Positions 57,109 to 64,000 of a stretch of 64,000 nt of DNA are shown here, in pieces. A program made the position numbers and the translations under genes. The notes beneath the pieces were generated by a model. That model worked only from the letters and a program-made list of their open reading frames with translations, was not told the origin of the DNA and searched no databases. Every line of letters starts with the position of its first letter. Position 1 is the first letter of the stretch. Source of the stretch: Streptomyces violascens (lineage in GTDB: Bacteria; Actinomycetota; Actinomycetes; Streptomycetales; Streptomycetaceae); the NCBI RefSeq assembly GCF_014649955.1, contig NZ_BMUA01000019.1:62001-126000 (forward strand), written 5' to 3'.

Positions 57109-57989
57109 GCTGCGTAGTCCTCCATCACCGCCCGGATCATTTGAAGGGATGCCTTCGGCGGCAGAGCGGCGGCCCTGCCCAAATCGTAGGTCTTCACATA
57201 CCTCGCTACTAGGGCGGGACTGTCCAACAGCTGTCCTGAGTAAGCCGATTCGGTGTACACGACGGGCGGCGCGTCAGCGAAGGACATCACCCTGAACGCC
57301 CCGTCCATCAGCGGATGCGCCCCCGCCGACAGCGGAATCACCTGCACCAGCACACGATGGTGCTCGATCAGCTCGACCATGTGGGCCAGTTGGGCTCGCA
57401 TCACCTCCGAACCGCCAACGGCGGCCCGCAGCACCACCTCATGGACGATGAACCACACCTCCGGTGACTCCGGGCCGTTCAGCAACTGGGCCCGTTCCTG
57501 TCGCGTGCTGACGCTCTTCTCGATGGACTCGTCGCTCGTGAACGGCCGGGACGCCCGGATCAGGGCGCGGGTGTACTCGGGCGTCTGAAGCAACCCCGGC
57601 ACGATCATCGGCGCGTACTCGCAGATCGCGGAAGCCATCGCCTCAAGCTCCGCCGCCAAGCGGAAGTACTCCGCATGCTGCGAGGCCTGCTCCATCGCCT
57701 CGCACATGCGGGTCAGAATCCCGTCCGTGTGCAGGGCCGCGTCCAGCAGCTTGGCCATTTCCTTCGTCGGGCGGCGGGTCGCCGACTCCATCAGCCCGAT
57801 GTACGCCCCGGAGCAGAAGACCAGCGCGCCCAGCTCCTCCTGGGAGAGCCCCGCCTCCTCGCGTTTGCGGCGGAGCTCGGTGCCGTAGAAGGCGCGGGGT
57901 GAGTCCCACGGGTTGAGGTCCTTGGGCCGCACGATAGTCAACTCCCCTGTCTGATCGCCCTGTTGGCGGGACCCGGCATTCGACCCCAC
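57105..57989 (-). CDS. XRE-family regulator with DUF5753 domain
   Basis: A 294-aa protein. HTH at about 30-90 (AFYGTELRRKREEAGLSQEE, FCSGAYIGLMESATRRPTKE); DUF5753 domain with ICEYAPMIVPGLLQTPEYTR and FADAPPVVYTESAYSGQLLD. It is coupled to the four-repeat DUF397 gene. The GTG start at 57989 is the first in the frame; a later start near the HTH is possible. Confidence 0.87.
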   Translation of the reverse strand: MGSNAGSRQQGDQTGELTIVRPKDLNPWDSPRAFYGTELRRKREEAGLSQEELGALVFCSGAYIGLMESATRRPTKEMAKLLDAALHTDGILTRMCEAMEQASQHAEYFRLAAELEAMASAICEYAPMIVPGLLQTPEYTRALIRASRPFTSDESIEKSVSTRQERAQLLNGPESPEVWFIVHEVVLRAAVGGSEVMRAQLAHMVELIEHHRVLVQVIPLSAGAHPLMDGAFRVMSFADAPPVVYTESAYSGQLLDSPALVARYVKTYDLGRAAALPPKASLQMIRAVMEDYAA

Positions 57990-58102
57990 GAGGGTAGCTG
58001 CGCAGGGTCACCCCGCGTACACGGAACGTGAAATCACCCGTACGGCCCCAGCCGGTGCGGCAAACCATTAGATATGCGGGATTACGGCTACTTTCCTCAG
58101 TT

Positions 58103-60034
58103 ATGGGAGTTTCGAGTTCCGCGAAGCGGATGCTGGTCGGGCGGCCGCTGGACACCAGCCGGCTCGGTGAGACGCTGCTGCCCAAGCGGCTCGCGCTGCC
58201 GATCTTCTGTAGCGACCCGCTCTCCTCGGTCGCCTACGCCACCGAGGAGATCCTGCTGATCCTCGCGCTCGGCGGAGCCGCCCTGCTGCACCTCACCTGG
58301 TACGCGGCGGCGGCCATCATCTTCCTGCTGGTGGTCGTGGTGGCCTCGTACCGGCAGACTTGTTACGCCTATCCGGGGGGCGGCGGCGCGTACATCGTCA
58401 GTGCCGAGAACCTCGGGCCCACCGCCGCGCTCACCGCGGCCAGCGCGCTGCTCGTCGACTACGTACTGACGGTCGCGGTCTCCGTCGTGTCCGGCGTCGC
58501 CGCCATCACATCGGCCGTCCCCTCGCTCGCCGATCACCAAGTCGCCCTGTCCGTCACGTTCGTGGTGATCCTGACCGTCATGAACCTGCGAGGGGTGAGG
58601 GAGTCGGGGAGGGTGTTCGCCATCCCCACCTACGGCTTCGTGCTCGTGATCTACGTGATGTTCGCGTTCGCCGCCGTGCGGCTCGCGACCGGCGCGACCA
58701 TCCGCGCCGAGTCCGCCCACCTGCCCATCCAGGCGGCCGGAACGTACGCCGGGATCGCCGTCGTGCTGCTCGCCATGCGCGCCTTCGCCTCCGGGTGTAC
58801 GGCCCTGACGGGCGTGGAGGCGATCAGCAACGGCGTGCCCGCGTTCCAGAAGCCGAAGAGCCGCAACGCCGCCAACACCCTTGCCGCGATGGGCCTGTTG
58901 TCGGTCACCATGTTCGCCGGGATCACCGCGCTCGCCATGGTCTACCAGGTCCATGTGGCCGCCGATCCAACCGAGTTGGGGCTGCCCGCCGGTACCGCGA
59001 TGTCCACCGCGCTCGCGCAGATCGCGCGGGCCACGTTCGGGCACGTGGACATCATGTTCTATCTGGTGCAGGCCTTCACCGCGGGCGTGCTCGTCCTCGC
59101 CGCGAACACCGCGTTCAACGGGTTCCCGATGCTCGCCTCGATCCTGGCCCGCGACCGGTACGCGCCGCGCCAGCTCTACAACCGGGGCGACCGGCTCGTC
59201 TATTCCAACGGTGTCGTGCTGCTCGCGCTGGCCGCGATCGCGCTGATCGTGGCGTTCGACGCCGAGCTGACGCGGCTGATCCAGCTGTACATCATCGGCG
59301 TCTTCGTCTCGTTCACGCTGTCGCAGGCCGGCATGGTCAAGCACTGGCGCAAGGAGCTCGCGACCCCGGCGGGCCGGGAGAACCGGCGGCACATCCACCG
59401 CTCGCTCGCCATCAACTCGGTCGGCGCGACCATGACCGCGATCGTCCTCGTCATCGTGCTGATCACCAAGTTCACGCACGGTGCCTGGCTGGTGATCATC
59501 GCGATGCCGCTCCTGTTCGTCGGGATGAAGGGCGTACGACGGCACTACGACCAGGTGGCGAGGGAGGTGGCCGTCGAGCCGGACGCCAAGCCGCGCAGGC
59601 CGTCCCGCCACCACGCGTTCGTCCTCGTATCCAGCGTGCACGCGCCCACCCTGAAGGCGATCGGCTTCGCCCAGGCGCTGCGGCCCGACACCCTGACCGC
59701 GCTCACGGCCGCCGCCGACGAGGACGCGGTCAAGCTGCGCGACATGTGGGCCACGCACGACCTGGGCGTACCGCTGAAGATCATCCAGTCGCCGTACCGG
59801 GAGGTCGTCGGCCCGGTCCTCGCGCATGTGAAGGAGACGGCGGACTCGGATCCGAGCGCGATGGTGTCGGTGGTCATCCCCGAGTACATCGTGGGCCACT
59901 GGTGGGAGCAGCCGCTGCACAACCAGAACGCGCTGCGCCTGAAGGCGCGGCTGCTGTTCATGTCGGGGGTGACGGTCATCGACGTGCCGTATCGCCTGCA
60001 GTCCGCGCGGAAGGACGAGCCGGTCAAGCAGTGA
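58103..60034 (+). CDS. APC-superfamily permease, KimA-like
   Basis: A 643-aa permease: 12 or so helices, beginning LPKRLALPIFCSDPLSSVAY, with YRQTCYAYPGGGGAYIVSAE in the first loop, GCTALTGVEAISNGVPAF, and a soluble C-terminal domain of about 150 residues (HHAFVLVSSVHAPTLKAIGF, PSAMVSVVIPEYIVGHWWEQ). This layout matches KimA-type potassium importers, which c-di-AMP can inhibit; substrate here is inferred. ATG 58103 starts MGVSSSAKRMLVGRPL; the frame is open to 58028. Confidence 0.85.
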   Translation: MGVSSSAKRMLVGRPLDTSRLGETLLPKRLALPIFCSDPLSSVAYATEEILLILALGGAALLHLTWYAAAAIIFLLVVVVASYRQTCYAYPGGGGAYIVSAENLGPTAALTAASALLVDYVLTVAVSVVSGVAAITSAVPSLADHQVALSVTFVVILTVMNLRGVRESGRVFAIPTYGFVLVIYVMFAFAAVRLATGATIRAESAHLPIQAAGTYAGIAVVLLAMRAFASGCTALTGVEAISNGVPAFQKPKSRNAANTLAAMGLLSVTMFAGITALAMVYQVHVAADPTELGLPAGTAMSTALAQIARATFGHVDIMFYLVQAFTAGVLVLAANTAFNGFPMLASILARDRYAPRQLYNRGDRLVYSNGVVLLALAAIALIVAFDAELTRLIQLYIIGVFVSFTLSQAGMVKHWRKELATPAGRENRRHIHRSLAINSVGATMTAIVLVIVLITKFTHGAWLVIIAMPLLFVGMKGVRRHYDQVAREVAVEPDAKPRRPSRHHAFVLVSSVHAPTLKAIGFAQALRPDTLTALTAAADEDAVKLRDMWATHDLGVPLKIIQSPYREVVGPVLAHVKETADSDPSAMVSVVIPEYIVGHWWEQPLHNQNALRLKARLLFMSGVTVIDVPYRLQSARKDEPVKQ

Positions 60035-60042
60035 CGCCGTAG

Positions 60043-60065
60043 GGCTCCCGTAGTACTCGGGAGCC
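60043..60065 (+). terminator. Terminator after the KimA-like gene
   Basis: GGCTCCCG-TAGTACT-CGGGAGCC, a perfect 8-bp stem, 8 nt after the stop; a second CTCGGGAGCCACCC copy follows. Confidence 0.65.
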
Positions 60066-60198
60066 ACCCCCTAGCTCTCGGGAGCCACCCGCGAAGTGGG
60101 CTCTCCAGCGCGACGCCGACGACATCGGCCGCTTCGTAACTTCCTTGTCGACAGCAGTACTTCACCGGTACTCGATCGGCACGGAAGGTTCCTCCCCC

Positions 60199-61215
60199 AT
60201 GGCGTCGTCCCCGCACGGCCAGCAACCACACGGCAGGCATCCGCGCACGGGGAGGCTCCCCATCGGCCGGTTGCGCCGCACCCTGATCGCGCTGCTCGTC
60301 GCCGCGTCGGTGGCTGTGCCACTGTCGGGCGCGGCCCGGCCGGCAGCTGTGCCCGCCCCCGCTCCGGCCGCCCTCGGCCCGCTCACGGTGGCCGGTCTCG
60401 ACGGCCGGTACGCGGCCAACCGCGGCAACATCCTGGCCGCCGAGAAGATGGCCGACGACTACGGAAACCGGCGCAGGGCGCGGGCGCTTGGCGCGATGGC
60501 GGAGCCGGGCCGGAACTTCCTCTCCTTCGACGGGCGCGACGGCGGACGCACCGCCGAGGTGTTCGGCGACCTGCCCCACGCGGAGCGCATCGCAGTGCTG
60601 GTCCCGGGCTCGGACACCAGCCTCGACCAGTACGGGCGGCTGAGGAACGGCGCGCTGGCCCTGTCGCGGCAGCTCGGCCCGCGCGCGGCCGTCATCGCCT
60701 GGATGGGGTACGAGACCCCGGCCACGGCGAGCCCCGAGATCCTCACGCCGGGCCGGGCGGATGACGCGACACCCGAACTGACGTCATTTGTCGGTGAGTT
60801 GAGGTCCACCTGGCCCGCCGCGCGCATCTCACTCCTCTGCCACTCCTACGGCTCGGTGGTCTGCGCGAAGGCGGCGTCCCGCGTCGACGTCGCCGACATC
60901 GTCCTGTACGGGAGCCCGGGTACAAGCTTCGACACGGCGGCCGCGCTGCGCACCCGCGCCACGGTGTGGGCGGGCCGGGGCGGTGCCGACTGGATCTCCG
61001 ACGTGCCGCACGCCAGTCTCCAACTTCCCTTCCTGACCCTCGGGTTCGGGACCGACCCCGTGTCCCGCCACTTCGGCGCCCACCTCTTCGACGCGGGGCC
61101 CGGCGGTCACAGCGACTACCTGGCGCCCGGCTCCGTACCGCTGAAGAACATCGCCCGGATCGTGAACGGACAGCTTCCGATCGGACCGACACCGCTGGGG
61201 GGTCGTCGTGCGTGA
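60199..61215 (+). CDS. Secreted/anchored alpha/beta hydrolase (DUF1023-like)
   Basis: A 338-aa protein with an N-terminal membrane or signal segment (RTLIALLVAASVAVPLSGAA). The catalytic domain has RIAVLVPGSDTSLDQYG, nucleophile elbow ISLLCHSYGSVVCAKA and His in GPGGHSDYLAPGSVPL. This matches the DUF1023 alpha/beta hydrolases. It starts a four-gene operon and overlaps the acyltransferase gene by 8 nt. Confidence 0.83.
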   Translation: MASSPHGQQPHGRHPRTGRLPIGRLRRTLIALLVAASVAVPLSGAARPAAVPAPAPAALGPLTVAGLDGRYAANRGNILAAEKMADDYGNRRRARALGAMAEPGRNFLSFDGRDGGRTAEVFGDLPHAERIAVLVPGSDTSLDQYGRLRNGALALSRQLGPRAAVIAWMGYETPATASPEILTPGRADDATPELTSFVGELRSTWPAARISLLCHSYGSVVCAKAASRVDVADIVLYGSPGTSFDTAAALRTRATVWAGRGGADWISDVPHASLQLPFLTLGFGTDPVSRHFGAHLFDAGPGGHSDYLAPGSVPLKNIARIVNGQLPIGPTPLGGRRA

Positions 61216-62380
61216 ACTCATCCGTCGCATCGAGGAGGCGACCCCGGCCGACCGTGACCGTGCCGTGGACGCGCTGCGTGCCTTCGCCATCCTCGGGGTG
61301 GTGCTCGGCCACTGGCTGGTCACCGCGCTCGTCTTCGACAGCGGCACGGTGCACGCCGCGAGCCCGCTCCAGGGCATGCCTCAACTGGCTCCCATATCCT
61401 GGGTGTTCCAGACGCTGGCCGTGTTCTTCCTGGTGGGCGGGCAGGTCGCGACGAAGAGTTACGCGTCCGCCCGCGCCCGGGGTGCGACGTACGGCCAGTG
61501 GCTGGGAGCGCGCCTCGGCAGGCTGTTCCGGCCGGTGGCGGCGGTGCTCGTGGTGTGGCTGGTCGCGGCGGGCGGGATGCTGGCGTCGGGGGTCGGGCTC
61601 GACACGCTGCACACCTTGCTCAAGCTGGTGCTGTCCCCGTTGTGGTTCCTGCTCGTCTTCGCGGCCCTGACGGCGGCGACCCCGCTGGTGTCCCGGGTGC
61701 ATCCGCTGTGGCCGCTCGCGGTCGTCCTGTACGTGGACGTGTACCGCTTCGGGAACGGCGGGGCGCAGTGGACGGGGTGGATCAACCTGCCGGCGGGGTG
61801 GCTGGTGCCGTACTGCCTGGGGGCGCTCTGGGCCCGGCGGGGTGCGCGCACCTCGCTGCGGACGACGGGGTGGGTGCTGCTGGTCGGGGGCTCCGGGGCC
61901 ACCGCGCTGCTCGTGCTGTTCGCGGGCTATCCCGCTTCGATGGTCGGGGTGCCGGGGGCCGCGATATCCAACCTGAACCCGCCGACGCTGGCGGCCGTCA
62001 CGTTCGGGCTCGCGCAGTGCGGAGCGGCGTTGCTGCTGCTCGGGCCGTTGCGCAGGGTGCTGCGGCGGCCGGCGCTGTGGGCGCTGGTGGCACTGGTGAA
62101 CCTGTCCGCGATGACGATCTTCCTGTGGCACCAGACGTCGATGATGGCGGTCACGTGCCTGGGCCTGTTCGCGGGCGGGGACCTGCCCGGACTGCACACC
62201 GTGCCCGACGGCGGCACATGGGTGCTGGCCCGGCTGGCCTGGCTGCCGGTGTTCGCGCTGATGCTGACGGTGTGCTGGCTGACGTTCCGTACGTACGAAC
62301 AGTCGAGGCGCGGGCGCGGGGGATCGCGAGTGGTGCGTGAAGGACGGCCCGGCCGGACGAGGGAGGCGCGGCGTGCCTAG
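61208..62380 (+). CDS. Membrane acyltransferase, family 3
   Basis: A 390-aa protein with about ten transmembrane helices. Catalytic His region: AVDALRAFAILGVVLGHWLV; later MPQLAPISWVFQTLAVFFLV and NLSAMTIFLWHQTSMMAVT. Family 3 acyltransferases O-acylate envelope sugars, lipids or secondary metabolites. It is coupled to both neighbours by 8-nt overlaps. Confidence 0.9.
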   Translation: MRELIRRIEEATPADRDRAVDALRAFAILGVVLGHWLVTALVFDSGTVHAASPLQGMPQLAPISWVFQTLAVFFLVGGQVATKSYASARARGATYGQWLGARLGRLFRPVAAVLVVWLVAAGGMLASGVGLDTLHTLLKLVLSPLWFLLVFAALTAATPLVSRVHPLWPLAVVLYVDVYRFGNGGAQWTGWINLPAGWLVPYCLGALWARRGARTSLRTTGWVLLVGGSGATALLVLFAGYPASMVGVPGAAISNLNPPTLAAVTFGLAQCGAALLLLGPLRRVLRRPALWALVALVNLSAMTIFLWHQTSMMAVTCLGLFAGGDLPGLHTVPDGGTWVLARLAWLPVFALMLTVCWLTFRTYEQSRRGRGGSRVVREGRPGRTREARRA

Positions 62381-63755
62381 GGTGAGCTTCGTGAAAAAGG
62401 GGGATGCCGAACACGGGCGGGGCGTGCGACGGTTGACGGTGGCCGGGCTGCGGGGGGTGCCGCGCACCCTGCGCCAGGACCTGCTGAGCGCGTCCGGGCC
62501 GCAGCCGCGGGGCGAGCAGCAGGGGTGGCTGCTTTGGCGGCCCGCGCTCGCGGTGCCGCTGCTGATGATCTCGGTGTTCCTGCTGGTGGCCGGAAGTGTC
62601 GAGTACTCCCGCCGCTTCCACCTCGGGATGACGGCCGGGGTGGTGCTCGCCGGGGTGCAGGCGGGGGCGCTGGTCGCCGCGCTGTACCGGCCGCGTACGG
62701 CCTGGTGGACGACGACGGGTGTGACGGTCGTCGCCGCACTGGGAGCCGAACCCCGGGCCGATCCGGACGCGCTCTACCCCTGGAGCACGGTCGGGATCGC
62801 GGTGACCTCCGGGGTGCTCCTGCTCGTCGCGCTCACGCACCGGCCCCGGGTGGCCGTCGAGACGCTGGTGATCAGCCTGGCGGCGGGCGTGCTCTGCTCG
62901 CTCCTGCACACCCGGCCACACAATTCGCCCAGCGCGGGGCTCGCGTTCGTGTGCTTCTCGATCGCGGTCGTGGTGGGGGCGGCGCTGCGGGGCCGGCGGG
63001 TGGCCCGTACGCAGCTCGTCGTGCAGGAGGAGATCACCGCCGAGGAGCGGGCCCGGCGCACGCTCCTTGAGGAGCGCAGCCGGATCGCGCGCGAGCTGCA
63101 CGATGTGGTGGCCCACCACATGTCGGTCATCTCCATCCAGGCGCAGGTTGCCCCACACCTTGTGGAAAACCCTTCGGAGGAGCTGAAGGAGAACCTGGCG
63201 GGGATACGGCAGAACGCCGTGGAGGCGCTGACCGAACTGCGGCGGGTGCTGGGGGTGCTGCGGTCGGAGGACCCTGTGGCGGAGGGGGCGGTACCGGGTG
63301 CGGTGGGGGCGGGCGCCCGCCATGCGCCGCAGCCGTCGCTGGAGCGGCTTGATGAGCTGGTCGCCAACGTGCGCGGCGCGGGGGTGCCGGTGACCGCCGA
63401 TGTGGTGGGCACCGCGCGTGCGCTCTCGCCCGGGGTGGAACTGTCCGCCTTCCGCATCGTGCAGGAGGCGCTGAGCAATGCGATGCGGCACGCGCCGGGG
63501 GCGGCGGTCCGGGTGGTGGTCGCGCACCATCGGGCGGAACTCGTCGTGCGGGTCACGAATACGGCGCCGGACCGCCCGGTCGCACCGTCCCCCGGCGCCG
63601 GCCACGGGCTGCTCGGGATGCGGGAGCGTGCTGCGATGCTGGGCGGCGAACTGGCGGTGGGGGCCACGGCCGACGGCGGTTACGAAGTGACCGCCACCCT
63701 TCCGCTGAACACGCCTGTGCCGAACACGTCTCCACCGAAGGGCAACCCGTCATGA
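62373..63755 (+). CDS. NarL-type sensor histidine kinase
   Basis: A 460-aa kinase with about five membrane helices (LAVPLLMISVFLLVAGSVEY onwards). The HisKA_3 motif is RSRIARELHDVVAHHMSVIS, and the HATPase_c has IVQEALSNAMRHAPGAAVRV and GHGLLGMRERAAMLGGELAV. GTG 62373 follows GGGAGG. Its stop overlaps the response regulator by 4 nt. Coupling to acyltransferase and hydrolase genes points to envelope sensing. Confidence 0.9.
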   Translation: MPRVSFVKKGDAEHGRGVRRLTVAGLRGVPRTLRQDLLSASGPQPRGEQQGWLLWRPALAVPLLMISVFLLVAGSVEYSRRFHLGMTAGVVLAGVQAGALVAALYRPRTAWWTTTGVTVVAALGAEPRADPDALYPWSTVGIAVTSGVLLLVALTHRPRVAVETLVISLAAGVLCSLLHTRPHNSPSAGLAFVCFSIAVVVGAALRGRRVARTQLVVQEEITAEERARRTLLEERSRIARELHDVVAHHMSVISIQAQVAPHLVENPSEELKENLAGIRQNAVEALTELRRVLGVLRSEDPVAEGAVPGAVGAGARHAPQPSLERLDELVANVRGAGVPVTADVVGTARALSPGVELSAFRIVQEALSNAMRHAPGAAVRVVVAHHRAELVVRVTNTAPDRPVAPSPGAGHGLLGMRERAAMLGGELAVGATADGGYEVTATLPLNTPVPNTSPPKGNPS

Positions 63756-64000
63756 TCCGCGTCCTGATAGCCGACGATCAGATGATGGTGCGTCAGGGAT
63801 TTACGGTGCTGCTCAACGCGGAGCCGGACATCGAGGTGGTGGGGCAGGCCGTCGACGGCCTGGATGCCGTGGCCCGTACCGCCGAACTCGCCCCCGACGT
63901 CGTCCTGATGGACATCCGGATGCCGGAACTGGACGGCATCGAGGCCACCCGTCGCATCACGGGGGCGGCCGGTTCGCAGGTGAAGGTGCTCGTTCTCACC
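63752..64000 (+). CDS. NarL/FixJ-type response regulator, partial
   Basis: The first 83 residues show a receiver domain: MIRVLIADDQMMVRQGFTVL with the DD pair, phospho-Asp in VVLMDIRMPELDGIEA, and Thr in KVLVLT at the window edge. The HTH lies beyond the right edge. ATG overlaps the kinase stop (ATGA). Confidence 0.93.
   Translation, partial: MIRVLIADDQMMVRQGFTVLLNAEPDIEVVGQAVDGLDAVARTAELAPDVVLMDIRMPELDGIEATRRITGAAGSQVKVLVLT

Noticed and set aside
58010..58102. c-di-AMP riboswitch before the KimA-like gene
   Set aside because: The region is too short and lacks the expected conserved core.

Overview
The window is high-GC actinobacterial DNA with strongly GC-biased third codon positions. XRE/DUF397 pairs, SARP and snapalysin genes, MocR and CutR-type regulators, and abundant GGGGCGCGGGGAACTGCGCG-type repeats all point to Streptomyces. 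The species cannot be told from the sequence. No tRNA, rRNA, CRISPR array, IS transposase or integrase was seen.

Region 1 (1-22.1 kb) is the right-hand part of a phage-tail-like contractile injection system (CIS/eCIS) locus. On the minus strand, in transcription order, are sheath, tube, a Cys-pair tail protein, a 52-aa DUF6760-like protein, a 1140-aa Pro/Ala-rich VQRA-repeat protein, a second tube-like protein, a LysM tube-baseplate adaptor, a VgrG-like spike and a gp25 baseplate subunit that runs off the left edge. Most junctions overlap by 1-4 nt. Plus-strand regulatory and membrane genes follow: XRE/DUF397, a SARP-STAND regulator, and two paralogous single-pass proteins with different C-terminal modules. 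A small candidate cargo gene lies among them on the minus strand. A minus-strand AAA+ ATPase, DUF4255 protein and LuxR regulator close the locus.

Region 2 (22.3-46.7 kb) is mostly chromosomal housekeeping and physiology: metG, a CutR/CutS-like two-component system, a TerF-like VWA protein, an APC permease, a snpR/snpA-like LysR-snapalysin pair followed by a recent 293-bp tandem duplication that created a chimeric ORF, a FUSC transporter, an endonuclease/exonuclease/phosphatase-family protein, a hydrolase divergent from a MocR regulator, small membrane proteins, a secreted FG-GAP protein, trpS behind a classical Trp-Trp leader peptide and attenuator, and a LysR/SnoaL/zinc-less MDR group.

Region 3 (46.7-64 kb) is more accessory: DUF397 proteins, an SLT-like lysozyme-fold protein, a lipoprotein, an XRE/DUF2690 membrane regulator, a DHA2 efflux pump, two near-identical membrane-protein genes that share their upstream DNA and flank an ATP-grasp/MFS operon, an XRE/four-repeat DUF397 pair, a KimA-like permease, and an operon of alpha/beta hydrolase, acyltransferase 3, NarL-type sensor kinase and response regulator cut by the right edge.

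The most unusual signal is a roughly 100-bp repeat found three times inside open reading frames: twice in the CIS VQRA protein, in two different frames, and once in the SARP-STAND regulator. It adds a linker peptide each time without breaking the gene.
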